A DNA stretch of 20,547 bases from CAUZSN01 sp963582345 (GTDB lineage: Bacteria > Planctomycetota > Planctomycetia > Planctomycetales > Planctomycetaceae): NCBI GenBank assembly GCA_963582345.1, contig CAUZSN010000044.1, positions 1-20,547 of the forward strand. Direction: 5' to 3'. The position numbers were made by a program, and so were the translations under genes. Shown one piece after another: positions 1 to 9,360 of the stretch. Numbering within the stretch: the first letter of the stretch is position 1; each line of letters begins with the position of its first letter. Under the pieces are notes generated by a model. The model was not told the DNA's origin. It did no database searches and saw only the letters and a program-made list of their open reading frames with translations.

Positions 1-1
1 G

Positions 2-793
2 CGCTGGCTGAATTCGCGAGCAGCCACATGGCTTGCTCGACCGCTGACATCAGCGAAGGATCCCATGGCCGGTTTCTTTGCGCTGCGGCGCAGTCTGTTT
101 CAATCGACGCAAAAAACGCTCGATCCGATCGGATACAAGATTGGTCTGGAATTGGTTGTTAAGAGTGGCTGCAGTAACGTTGTCGAAGTGCCGATTCACT
201 TTGCTGATCGACTGCACGGCCGAAGTAAATTTTCTGTTCGGGAACAAATCAATTATCTGTTGCATCTGAAGCGACTGTTCGATTTCCAGTGTCGCAACTG
301 GGCATATTTCTTTCAGTTCGTCATGATTGGCGGCTCCGGTGTGGTAGTGGACTTATTATGTTTCACGCTATTTATGGTTATGTTTTCGATCGAAGTCGCA
401 TTTGCACGCGGATTGGCCATCTGGATGGCCATGTCTTGGAACTTCACATTAAATCGTCTACTGACCTTCTCTTACGTGCGCCACGATACATTGTTGCGGC
501 AATACTTGGGTTATTTTGGCAGTTGCCTGATGGGAGCGATTGTGAACTGGTCGACCAGCGTCACACTCTGTAATTTTCAGCCATTTTTTATTTGCCACAA
601 ACTAGCGGCCGCCGTAGTCGGAGTTGCCGCGGGGACCATCTTCAACTATCTGCTTTGCCGTCATTTTGTGTTTCGGGACCAGCGGATTCAGGCAACGTAC
701 TCCGACTCGCAGGAGAGTTTCAACAGGCAGTCTTCGGCCGACGATTTTCAGACGACTCGATCTGAAGTGAACAACGTGAATCACGATCCGTAG
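2..793 (+). CDS. Polyprenyl-phosphate glycosyltransferase (GT2), C-terminal part with GtrA domain; 5' end outside window
   Basis: The reading frame is open from base 2, so this is the 3' part of a longer gene. The internal ATG at 65 is not the start: the codons before it encode ARPLTSAKDP, which runs into MAGFFALRR, the usual (S/D)DPM.GFFA signature late in the DPM1-like GT2 catalytic domain. The GT2 tail continues through EVPIHFADRLHGRSKF (about residues 62-77 from base 2). A GtrA-type membrane domain follows, with about four hydrophobic segments (near residues 103-128, 130-146, 168-190 and 198-218). It carries the family's NF..NR..TF motif (147-156) and FNYLLCRHFVF (214-224). Such proteins move a sugar from a nucleotide donor to polyprenyl phosphate at the cytoplasmic membrane, and GtrA is thought to help flip the lipid-linked sugar. 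The last 40 or so residues are hydrophilic and look unstructured. The sugar is unknown. Family assignment is strong; the N-terminal catalytic residues cannot be seen. Confidence 0.87.
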   Translation, partial: RWLNSRAATWLARPLTSAKDPMAGFFALRRSLFQSTQKTLDPIGYKIGLELVVKSGCSNVVEVPIHFADRLHGRSKFSVREQINYLLHLKRLFDFQCRNWAYFFQFVMIGGSGVVVDLLCFTLFMVMFSIEVAFARGLAIWMAMSWNFTLNRLLTFSYVRHDTLLRQYLGYFGSCLMGAIVNWSTSVTLCNFQPFFICHKLAAAVVGVAAGTIFNYLLCRHFVFRDQRIQATYSDSQESFNRQSSADDFQTTRSEVNNVNHDP

Positions 794-829
794 TTGATCG
801 GATGATGTTGCAAGTTAGTCTTGATATTG

Positions 830-846
830 CGACTCTTGTAGAGTCG
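830..846. terminator. Hairpin in a convergent gap, possible bidirectional terminator
   Basis: CGACTCT-TGT-AGAGTCG forms a perfect 7-bp stem with a 3-nt loop. It lies in the 65-bp gap between the GT2-GtrA stop (793) and the peptidase stop (859, opposite strand). No T-run follows on either strand, so it is not a textbook intrinsic terminator. Position and symmetry are what suggest a termination or mRNA 3'-end role. Confidence 0.4.
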
Positions 847-858
847 ATTAGCCGCACT

Positions 859-2376
<1,518 letters not shown>

Positions 2377-2731
2377 TGGTTCTCGGACATCTAATGTAGT
2401 TGATGTGGCTCGTGTGCGATCCGATATTCAGGCGATCGCGTTTAGACTGGAATCATCATTGATCGTACTCGATTGATACGCTAAAAACGTTCGCGCGGGT
2501 TCAGTGTCGTTGCCAGTCAGGAAGATACTGTTCGCGAGGTTGTCGTCAAGGTCAAGAGCCGACCGACTAAACTTCGAAAGGCCTTCCTGGAATGGCCTTG
2601 AGGCAATTGCCAACTCATGCCACACTACGAACATTCGATTGCGGCATTCGGTCCTACGCTACTCAGTACTTGGTCATGACAGGCTGAAAAAATAGTCCTT
2701 AAGTACCATTAGTCCAACACGGCTCGATTAT
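2377..2731. other. 355-bp divergent intergenic region
   Basis: This lies between the start of the M32 peptidase (-) and the start of the lipoprotein gene (+), so it should hold promoters for both. I see no convincing gene or RNA. An imperfect inverted repeat sits at 2578-2599 (AAGGCC ... GGCCTT around a TTCCTGGAA palindrome). Short frames on both strands were considered and not accepted. Confidence 0.5.
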
Positions 2732-3340
2732 ATGCCGACGCAAATGTTTGCATGTGGACGAAAGGTCTTTCAAATAAACATAATTTTACTACTTTGGATT
2801 GCAATAGTCGTATGCTTGTTTGGCACGACATCCGGTTGCGTGGCGCCGAGCCGGCAACACACGATGTCGAATCCCGTACTTGTGCCTGCGAACAATGGCG
2901 AGGCGGTTTGGGAGGGCACGGTGGAGATGATCCACACCTATCAGTTTCCCATTGCGCATGAGAACAAATTGGATGGTGCGATCGAAACCGAGTACAAAGT
3001 TGGGGCTGGTTTGCTGGAACCTTGGCATCGCGATTCCGCCAGCATGCACAACCGGCTGGAAAGTTCATTGCAGTCCATTCGCCGCCGCGCGTTTGTGAAC
3101 CTGACGTCAGTTAACGGTGGTTACCTGGTGGGCGTGCAAGTATTTAAGGAACTGGAAGATTTAGCTGGTTTGGCTGCTAAGTCGCCAGGCGGGGCAACCT
3201 TTCAAGAAAGCAAACCATTGGAACGAGATCTGAATCTCGTCGTCGGCCAATCAGCGCCTTCAGGGTGGATCGCTCTGGGACGAGACCTTGATTTGGAACA
3301 GGCGATGCTCCGCAGCTTACAGGAGAATTTCTCTCGGTGA
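2732..3340 (+). CDS. Conserved lipoprotein of unknown function (planctomycete type)
   Basis: A 202-residue predicted lipoprotein. The N-terminus has a short basic stretch (CGRK, 8-11), a hydrophobic core (about 14-31, INIILLLWIAIVVCLF) and a lipobox-like TSGC with Cys36 as the candidate lipidation site. The -3 residue is Thr rather than the usual Leu or Val, so lipidation is likely but not certain. The mature part is compact and soluble. It contains YQFPIAHENKLDG-IET (70-86), LLEPWHRDS (94-102), a predicted helix RLESSLQSIRRRAFV (108-122), GGYLVGVQVFKELEDL (129-144) and VVGQSAPSGWIALGRD (170-185). This pattern looks like a conserved planctomycete envelope protein, from memory and not checked. 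I do not recognise a function. The start is ATG 2732; an in-frame ATG at 2744 would also keep the signal peptide. The gene stands alone. Confidence 0.85.
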   Translation: MPTQMFACGRKVFQINIILLLWIAIVVCLFGTTSGCVAPSRQHTMSNPVLVPANNGEAVWEGTVEMIHTYQFPIAHENKLDGAIETEYKVGAGLLEPWHRDSASMHNRLESSLQSIRRRAFVNLTSVNGGYLVGVQVFKELEDLAGLAAKSPGGATFQESKPLERDLNLVVGQSAPSGWIALGRDLDLEQAMLRSLQENFSR

Positions 3341-3479
3341 CGGTTGTTCATTACTTTGGTTCACATTGAAATTGCGCCTTGAATCGATATTCAGGTCATT
3401 TGCCCGCCTGGTTCAGCAGAAATACGATACCGGTTGCATTGAACGTGTCATATGAGCGTTCTGTCAGCCAGAGAATAAC

Positions 3480-4433
3480 ATGTCCGAACCAGTTGTATTC
3501 TTGAACGGTCAGATAGTCCCTGCGTCCGAGGCTCATTTGAAAATCTATGACGCGGGGATTGTGTTAGGTGCCACCGTCACCGATTTTTTGCGCACATTCC
3601 ATCATGAGCTGTTTCGTCTGGATGATCATCTGGAGCGGTTGACTCGATCGTTGAAGTACGTCCACTTCGAAATTGGCATGTCGATGGATGGTTTGGCGGA
3701 CGTCGGTCGGGAATTGGTTGGGCACAACAGCCAGCTGATTGATCGCGAGGATGAGTTGGGGCTGATCTACTTCATCACACCGGGCGAATACCCGACGTAT
3801 GCGGGAAGCAGCGGTCATGCCGTGCGAATCGGTCCAACTGTATGTGCCCACACGTTTCGAATACCCTTCGAATTATGGGCCGACAAGATGCAGACAGGGA
3901 TGCATCTTGTGACCTCGTCCATCCGACACGTGCCGTCGCAGTGCTATGATTCAAATATGAAACACCGCAGTCGGATGCATTACTATCTGGCAGATCACGA
4001 AGCCCGTTTGGTCGATCCCAATGCCTGCGCGTTACTTTTGGACTTGGACGGCAACGTTACGGAAACTGGAGGCGCTAACTTCCTGATCGTCGAAAAAGGA
4101 ACGATCGTTTCGCCCACACTGAATAACATCCTACCGGGAATCAGCCGCATGGTTGTCATGGAACTGGCACAGGAATTGGGCATCCCCTTCGAGGAGCGCG
4201 ACTTCCAAGTCTTCAACGCGATCAATGCAGAAGAAGCCTTTACAGCGACCACACCCGTCTGCGCAACGCCCGTCACTCGTATCAACGGTACGCCCATTGC
4301 CGATGGTCAACCCGGACCGATATACCGGCAACTAATGGAAGCTTGGAGTCGCGAGGTGGACCTGGATATTGTGCGGCAAATAATCAACGGAGCCAAGCGG
4401 CACGCGGAATCCCAACAGATCGTTTCGGCATAG
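3480..4433 (+). CDS. Class IV (PLP fold-type IV) aminotransferase, branched-chain/D-amino acid aminotransferase-like
   Basis: 317 residues, the normal length for class IV aminotransferases. The PLP Schiff-base lysine is K161 (in SNMKHRSRMHYY). The glutamate that contacts the PLP pyridine nitrogen is E195 in TETGGANFL (194-202), and the phosphate-binding loop is GISRMVV (220-226). The N-terminus shows VFLNGQIVPASEAHLKIYDAGI with the typical D-x-G motif. Members include branched-chain amino acid transaminase (IlvE), D-amino acid transaminase and aminodeoxychorismate lyase (PabC). The sequence does not clearly separate these, though the LLDLDGNVTETGGANFL stretch and length fit IlvE or D-AAT better than PabC. 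Start is ATG 3480, with a weak GAGA six nucleotides upstream. It converges with the methyltransferase, stop codons about 10 bp apart. Confidence 0.92.
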   Translation: MSEPVVFLNGQIVPASEAHLKIYDAGIVLGATVTDFLRTFHHELFRLDDHLERLTRSLKYVHFEIGMSMDGLADVGRELVGHNSQLIDREDELGLIYFITPGEYPTYAGSSGHAVRIGPTVCAHTFRIPFELWADKMQTGMHLVTSSIRHVPSQCYDSNMKHRSRMHYYLADHEARLVDPNACALLLDLDGNVTETGGANFLIVEKGTIVSPTLNNILPGISRMVVMELAQELGIPFEERDFQVFNAINAEEAFTATTPVCATPVTRINGTPIADGQPGPIYRQLMEAWSREVDLDIVRQIINGAKRHAESQQIVSA

Positions 4434-4443
4434 TAGGGCACGG

Positions 4444-5112
4444 CTATTTGCATGAAGTTGTAGTCGAGACCGTTTCGCTCTGCAGATGCTGTACCCAGGC
4501 AGGCGGTATGTTGACGAACACCCAATTGGTCTGAAATCGATAGCGTTCTTGGTACATATTTATAATTTTACCCAGGGCTTTTAGGTTGGCTTTATGCTGG
4601 TGGCCTGAGACCAACATTCGCATGGGGCGAACGAACATGTATTCAAAGTAGGAAAGCACTCCACCTGGGGCGAGCAGTCGCAAATAGGCTTCGAAAATCT
4701 CGCTCACTTGATCCGCAGTGAAGTTGTTAAGCGGTAGACCCGAAATAATAAAGTCATACTTGTCGTTTGCTTCGAAATCCTGCAGTCGACAGACGTGGAC
4801 CTTAGATTGTTTGGACGCCGGGAGAAAATGATGGTCTGTCTGGAAACGGTGGTCGATAATTTTGGCGAAGACGTGATTGATCTCGACAAGATCGAACCAG
4901 TCATCCGGGTGTAGCAGTTGGACGATTTGCCGCGTAACTGCGCCGGTTCCAGGACCGACCTCCAAAATGCGGGCCGGGCCGGGACGATTCCGAATCGGAC
5001 TTGTAATCGCCTTGGCTAAAAAACGGCTACTCGGAGCGACGGCTCCAATTGTGCACGAGTCTTTTCCGAATTGCCAAACGAATTTGACGGTGTCACAAAA
5101 CGGAAGTCTCAT
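4444..5112 (-). CDS. SAM-dependent methyltransferase, phospholipid N-methyltransferase (PmtA)-like
   Basis: A 222-residue class I methyltransferase. The N-terminus FVWQFGKDSCTIGAVAPSSRFLA (about 11-33; core TIGAVAPSSR) is the pattern of PmtA-like phospholipid N-methyltransferases and rRNA-dimethylase-related proteins. Motif I is LEVGPGTGAVT (50-60), the acidic end of strand 2 is DLVEIN (74-79, E77), and motif IV is SGLPLNNF (124-131), also typical of the PmtA group. It may methylate phosphatidylethanolamine or another membrane lipid, but the substrate cannot be read from sequence. No membrane segment is evident, so it is probably cytosolic or peripheral. Start is ATG 5112 with no strong ribosome site. 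It appears monocistronic. Confidence 0.85.
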   Translation of the reverse strand: MRLPFCDTVKFVWQFGKDSCTIGAVAPSSRFLAKAITSPIRNRPGPARILEVGPGTGAVTRQIVQLLHPDDWFDLVEINHVFAKIIDHRFQTDHHFLPASKQSKVHVCRLQDFEANDKYDFIISGLPLNNFTADQVSEIFEAYLRLLAPGGVLSYFEYMFVRPMRMLVSGHQHKANLKALGKIINMYQERYRFQTNWVFVNIPPAWVQHLQSETVSTTTSCK

Positions 5113-5479
5113 AAGACGTTTGAGTCCAACAAACTTTTCACGGACTGCAAGATGAGGCCATTTCTTTCAAGCGGTTGATGATATCGATCTCGCTTGAGTT
5201 GTTCCATTCAACCAAGAACCTGATCTAAGAATCTTCGGTGGTCAAGTTGTACCGACCGTTGCTGTTAAGTAAGTCATAGAAAATCGTCCGGCCCTACGAT
5301 CGTGACTTCTAGAATGGCTTCTCGCAATCCAGTGCGGAACGAAGCGATCGATGAAATTCGGAGCGGACCGCATCGCCGATAGGAAGTGGTAGGTGTGTTG
5401 ATCGTCTGATTGATCGGCGACATGCGAATTTCCGAATAAATCGCCTTGCCACTGTCCGAGTCTGCCTGAGGTCATGACG
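5113..5479. other. 367-bp divergent intergenic region
   Basis: Lies between the PmtA-like gene (-) and the thioredoxin-YHS gene (+). I see no gene or RNA. A short direct repeat, TTGATCG at 5398-5404 and 5410-5416, sits about 60-80 bp upstream of the thioredoxin-YHS start and could be a binding site or chance. Confidence 0.45.
5468..5471 (+). promoter_or_regulatory. Ribosome binding site (GAGG) that decides the start at 5480
   Basis: GAGG ends 8 nt before ATG 5480 but only 2 nt before ATG 5474. Spacing therefore favours 5480 as the translation start of the thioredoxin-YHS gene. Confidence 0.6.
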
Positions 5480-6466
5480 ATGCGAATTGATTGGATTGTC
5501 TTTGCTTTGAGCTTCGTATGGATTGTGCTCGATGGGGCGAATCTACTGCCGGCGTCCAGTGTGACGAAAAAGCAGCCATCCTTATGGCGTACCGAATTCT
5601 CGGAAGCATGGACTGAAGCTCGAGAGCTTCAGCGGCCGTTAGTCATTCATTTTTACGCCAATCGGTGTGCTCCTTGTCGACGAATGGAACGAGATGTCTT
5701 AGATTCACGTAAAATCCTGCAGCAACTCGAGACGAGCTTCGTCGGCGTTAAAATCGACTGCGAGCGACACCCAGTACTGGTTCGCAAGTTCCGCGTTGCG
5801 TCACTGCCCAGTGACGTGGTACTCGACCCTGAGGGTCGTATTTTGAGTCGTACAACGGGATATCAGAACACTAGCCGTTACCTGGCTAGGTTGGGTCGAG
5901 TCGAAGTCAGATTTGCGCAATCAAGAAAGTTCAAGGTAACAATGGACGACAAGTTTTCGTCGGCAGAAAAATCGAATCCAAGAGAGCACGACGTTGCAGT
6001 TGTGCAGGGCGGAAACACCCGGAAGCTTAACGATCAAGACTCATCATCCGCATCGGTTCCATTAAAGCAATTACAAGGGCCGAATCAAGTCAAGTTGTCG
6101 GTTGGATTGGATGCCTTCAGCCCGGTGTCGCTTTCAAAATTGCGGACATGGAGAAAAGGAAAGAAGCAACTCGCTGCCACATACCAGGGCATCGTATATT
6201 ATATGGCGACGATTGCCGAGCTGCGAGAATTCGAGGGCGATGCGCCCCAGTTCGTTCCGAGACTGCAAGGCTGCGATCCGGTCGTCATGTGGAATTCTGA
6301 CTGCGCTGTTCCTGGCAGCACGCAATTTTGTGCCTTCTTTGATAATCAATTATTCTTGTTCGTCAGTGCGGAATCTCGCGAAAGATTCAAGAAGAACCCA
6401 CTCCGCTACACCCGCACACGTCACGTGCTACAGGTCGACCAGATTGAGCGGACGCGACAACGTTGA
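5480..6466 (+). CDS. Exported thioredoxin-like protein with C-terminal YHS-like region
   Basis: 328 residues from ATG 5480. A hydrophobic N-terminal segment (about 5-22, WIVFALSFVWIVLDGANLL) looks like a signal peptide or anchor. A thioredoxin-fold domain follows (about 35-140). It has FYANRCAPCRRM with the CxxC pair C63/C66, preceded by the usual beta strand (RPLVIHF), and the cis-Pro loop ASLPSDVVLDPEG (P110). A low-complexity linker (about 145-200) leads to a C-terminal region with two YHS-like repeats. The first is GLDAFSPVSL...YQGIVYYMATIAEL (about 209-249). The second is FCAFFDNQLFLFVS...FKKNPLRY (about 284-310). YHS domains are metal-associated in some proteins. A periplasmic disulfide or metal-handling role is an inference. 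It converges with lysA, 190 bp apart. Confidence 0.86.
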   Translation: MRIDWIVFALSFVWIVLDGANLLPASSVTKKQPSLWRTEFSEAWTEARELQRPLVIHFYANRCAPCRRMERDVLDSRKILQQLETSFVGVKIDCERHPVLVRKFRVASLPSDVVLDPEGRILSRTTGYQNTSRYLARLGRVEVRFAQSRKFKVTMDDKFSSAEKSNPREHDVAVVQGGNTRKLNDQDSSSASVPLKQLQGPNQVKLSVGLDAFSPVSLSKLRTWRKGKKQLAATYQGIVYYMATIAELREFEGDAPQFVPRLQGCDPVVMWNSDCAVPGSTQFCAFFDNQLFLFVSAESRERFKKNPLRYTRTRHVLQVDQIERTRQR

Positions 6467-6656
6467 ACAATTTGGTGATTCGTCTTAACGCCGCACCGCG
6501 ATCTGTAATAGCCAAAACCATCTGGGCGTTAGTACGCAATCAATTCCTGAGATCTGAGCGTTCAAGTCAAGTCAGCCAGACGCAATACAGTTGACTATCC
6601 TAGATTGGGCCGCGTCAAATTACTCACTATCCTGAAGTGAAACTCCTAGGAACCGA

Positions 6657-7970
6657 TCAATATTTGAGGTTCTCTTCAGTTGATCGAAATTGGGCGAGCA
6701 ACTCTCCCTGTATCATGTCGTCGGCCGTCTGCCGGCGGCGCACCAAGTGTGATTTTCCGTCGTGTATCAGAACCTCAGCGGCCATCGGCTGAGAATTGTA
6801 GTTGGAGCTCATGACAAATCCGTACGCGCCAACGCATTCGATCAGCAGGAATTCTCCGACTCGGGCTTCCGGCAGCGAGTGTTTGCGGACGAAACCTCCT
6901 TCAGATTGCGTAAAGATGTCGCCCGACTCGCACAACGGGCCACCAACAACAACATTTCGCATCGGGCGACTCCCGCCGTCGGCGGGTGTCAGAGCGATTG
7001 ACATTGGATGATGGGATCCATAAAGGATCGGTCGAGCTAGATTGTTGAATCCCGCATCGACTAGATAATAGGTATTGCTGCCCATTTGTTTGACGGCGCG
7101 AATTTCGGTAATCAAAAAACCGCTTTCTCCGACGACGTAGCGTCCCGGTTCAATCTCCAGTCGCACGGGATGGCCGAACGAATTTTCCAGTCGCTTTCGA
7201 GCGGCATCCCAAAGTTCGTAATATACGCTCAAATCAATGTACGATTCTCCTTCTTGATACGGAATGGGCAATCCGCCACCTGCACTAATGGTACGAATTG
7301 TCGAGCCAACTTCGTCCCCCAGTCGCTCCATTGCTTGGCAAACCTGCGACAGATGAACCAGGTCCGTTCCGGAGCCGATGTGTAAATGCAATCCTGTGAC
7401 CTGCAATCCACACTGCTCAGCGCGAGCCACACACTGTTTTACTTGCTCGTGCCAAATCCCATGCTTCGATTGCTCGCCGCCCGTATTCGTTTTTTGGCTG
7501 TGACCGTGACCGAAGCCAGGATTGATCCGCAGAGTGATCTCGCGGCCTGGCGCCCGTTCGCCCAATTGATCGATCATATCTGGCGAGCCACAATTGACGT
7601 GAATGTTTCGCTCGACGCACAATTTCAAAGATTCACGGTCAAAAATATCAGCCGTGTAGATAATTGGGGGTGGATCTCCCACGGTTTCGTAGCCCACTCT
7701 CAGAGCACGGTGAATTTCTCCAGCACTGACGGTGTCGACAAGCGCTCCCTGCCGGCGCACCAAATTCAGCACCGCGAGATTGGAGTTTGCTTTCTGGGCA
7801 TAGCGGACAACGTCGAACGCTTGTAGGTCGTTGATGCGTTCGATGATCTTCTTGGCATCATAGACAAACGTCGGCGTGCCGAATTCTTGTACTAGATCTT
7901 CGACGGAAATACCGGCGATCTGGATCCGCGTTTTCGGGAAGCTAGGAACCGTAGGCATGACAAGATTCAT
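6657..7970 (-). CDS. lysA: Diaminopimelate decarboxylase
   Basis: Catalyses the last step of lysine synthesis, meso-diaminopimelate to L-lysine plus CO2, with PLP. The frame can start at TTG 7979; I chose ATG 7970 (437 residues). Numbering from that ATG, the PLP lysine is K60 (YAQKANSN) in the alanine-racemase-like barrel. HIGSG lies at 197-201, the phosphate-binding SAGGGLPIPY at 229-238, and EPGRYV at 274-279. The beta-domain has the catalytic CESGD at 347-351 and GAYGFVMSSNYNS near 381-393. The insert GFGHGHSQKTNTGG (about 152-165) and the C-terminal RRRQT closely recall E. coli LysA. The gene lies 82 bp downstream of asd on the same strand, so both are plausibly co-transcribed for lysine supply. 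Confidence 0.96.
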   Translation of the reverse strand: MNLVMPTVPSFPKTRIQIAGISVEDLVQEFGTPTFVYDAKKIIERINDLQAFDVVRYAQKANSNLAVLNLVRRQGALVDTVSAGEIHRALRVGYETVGDPPPIIYTADIFDRESLKLCVERNIHVNCGSPDMIDQLGERAPGREITLRINPGFGHGHSQKTNTGGEQSKHGIWHEQVKQCVARAEQCGLQVTGLHLHIGSGTDLVHLSQVCQAMERLGDEVGSTIRTISAGGGLPIPYQEGESYIDLSVYYELWDAARKRLENSFGHPVRLEIEPGRYVVGESGFLITEIRAVKQMGSNTYYLVDAGFNNLARPILYGSHHPMSIALTPADGGSRPMRNVVVGGPLCESGDIFTQSEGGFVRKHSLPEARVGEFLLIECVGAYGFVMSSNYNSQPMAAEVLIHDGKSHLVRRRQTADDMIQGELLAQFRSTEENLKY

Positions 7971-8001
7971 GTCGGTCAATTGAAAGTGTCTGATTCAATT
8001 T

Positions 8002-8026
8002 ACTCAACACCACCCACTATTTGAGT
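8002..8026. repeat. Inverted repeat between asd and lysA
   Basis: ACTCAA (8002-8007) and TTGAGT (8021-8026) form a 6-bp inverted repeat with a 13-nt loop in the 82-bp asd-lysA spacer. It could fold in the shared transcript, but six pairs can occur by chance. Confidence 0.3.
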
Positions 8027-8052
8027 GATCTTTGGCAACGTCGCTACTTGGA

Positions 8053-9078
8053 TTAACTGGTTGTTGATTTTTCCAAGCGGTGAGCGGCCAATAGTTCGGC
8101 AATTTGAACCGCATTTGTTGCAGCCCCTTTCCGTAAATTATCGCTGACACACCAAAAACTCAGTCCGTTCGGATGCGACAAATCGCGGCGGATGCGGCCG
8201 ATGAAGATCTCGTCGCGCCCCGAGCAATCCGATGGCAGTGGGTATCGGCCGTTAGGAGTGTCATCGATGACAACAATTCCTGGAAACGTTTCAAACAACT
8301 CGCGAGCTTCTTTGGGAGAAATTGGTCGCTGAGTTTCAACGGTGATGCTTTCGCTATGACAATTTGTTACGGGAATGCGCACGCACGTAGCGTTAATCTG
8401 AATGGTACTGTCGTTGAAGATTTTTCGCGTTTCGTAAACCATTTTCATTTCTTCACTGGTGTAGCCCTCTTCCTTGACGCTGCCGATTTGCGGCAGAGCA
8501 TTGAAGGCGATTGGATGCTGGAATGCCTGGTAGACGTAATCGTTTCCGGCCAGATCGGCTTTTGTGCCTTCCGTCAAATCGGCTATACCCTGACGTCCTG
8601 CGCCGCTGACCGCCTGGTAGGTACTGACGATGACGCGGCGTATTTGCGAAACGTCGTGCAGCGGTTTCATAGCGACGACCATTTGAGTCGTTGAACAGTT
8701 TGGACTGGCGATGATTCCTGTTGCGTTCAAGGCGGCTTCCGGATTGACTTCAGGGACAACCAGAGCTACGTCTGGATTCATCCGCCAATAGCCCGATTCA
8801 TCAATCACGGTCGCTCCGGATTTCACCGCAACGGGAAGGAACTCGCTTGCGACGTCGTCCGGAGTGCTGGAGACGACCAGATCGACATCTTGAAAGACAT
8901 CGTGCTTTAGTTCTTCGATCTTGTACTGCTGACCCTTAAATGAAATCGTCGAATTGGCACTGCGAGCGGACGCAAAAAACCTGAAGTGGTCAGCGCTGAA
9001 ATCACGCTCTTCAAGTAATTGAACTATGATCCGGCCGACTGCACCAGTGGCACCGACGACTGCGACGTTGTGAAACAC
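8053..9078 (-). CDS. asd: Aspartate-semialdehyde dehydrogenase
   Basis: Reduces L-aspartyl-4-phosphate to L-aspartate-4-semialdehyde with NADPH, the branch point to lysine/diaminopimelate, threonine and methionine. The frame is open to GTG 9105. I place the start at GTG 9078, because an AGGGG site lies 8 nt upstream and the protein then begins MFHNVAVVGATGAVG, as in the family. That gives 341 residues, the usual length. Numbering from there, the NADP loop is GATGAVG (9-15). The active-site cysteine is C128 in SPNCSTT, Q155 lies in STYQAVSGAG, R234 in CVRIPV, and the proton-transfer His is H241. All key residues are present. lysA follows 82 bp downstream. The upstream 282 bp is shared with divergent purD. 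Confidence 0.96.
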   Translation of the reverse strand: MFHNVAVVGATGAVGRIIVQLLEERDFSADHFRFFASARSANSTISFKGQQYKIEELKHDVFQDVDLVVSSTPDDVASEFLPVAVKSGATVIDESGYWRMNPDVALVVPEVNPEAALNATGIIASPNCSTTQMVVAMKPLHDVSQIRRVIVSTYQAVSGAGRQGIADLTEGTKADLAGNDYVYQAFQHPIAFNALPQIGSVKEEGYTSEEMKMVYETRKIFNDSTIQINATCVRIPVTNCHSESITVETQRPISPKEARELFETFPGIVVIDDTPNGRYPLPSDCSGRDEIFIGRIRRDLSHPNGLSFWCVSDNLRKGAATNAVQIAELLAAHRLEKSTTS

Positions 9079-9086
9079 GTTGAAGA

Positions 9087-9091
9087 CCCCT
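9087..9091 (-). promoter_or_regulatory. Ribosome binding site for asd
   Basis: AGGGG on the minus strand, 8 nt before GTG 9078. It supports the shorter, family-like Asd start over GTG 9105. Confidence 0.6.
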
Positions 9092-9360
9092 AGTTTCAAA
9101 GTCACGTGACATGTCTGAAATAACGAACGCCTGTGACTTCTTTACGATTAGAATATAGGCCGCATAACGATGAAAATACAGGCAGAAATCGGCCCATTTC
9201 AATCTTGATTGACGAAAGAAACTCAGATTCGGATACATCAAGAACAGATCGGAAAATGAAAACAGGATCACTACGTATGAATTGGTGGGGTCGCTATACT
9301 TCATGTCATAGGGTCTGTTATCAAAAAAACACATCCTTTTGTACTAAGGACTGCGGTGCC

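Noticed and set aside
2428..2634. Minus-strand 68-codon frame (…LDLDDNLANSIFLTGNDTEP…)
   Set aside because: It has no ribosome site and no recognisable domain, and it lies in a divergent promoter gap. The tail is mildly protein-like, but not enough to call.
5242..5475. Minus-strand 77-codon frame upstream of the thioredoxin-YHS gene
   Set aside because: His/Arg/Ser-rich chance composition, overlaps the start of the real gene, no ribosome site.
9295..9300. TATACT as a -10 box for purD
   Set aside because: A good -10 match, but the hexamer at 17 bp spacing (TACGTA) is not a -35, so a promoter call is not supported.
9133..9360. 76-codon N-terminal extension of PurD
   Set aside because: Composition is unlike PurD; the family start MKVLVVGQGGREHA is at 9361, with AAGGA upstream.
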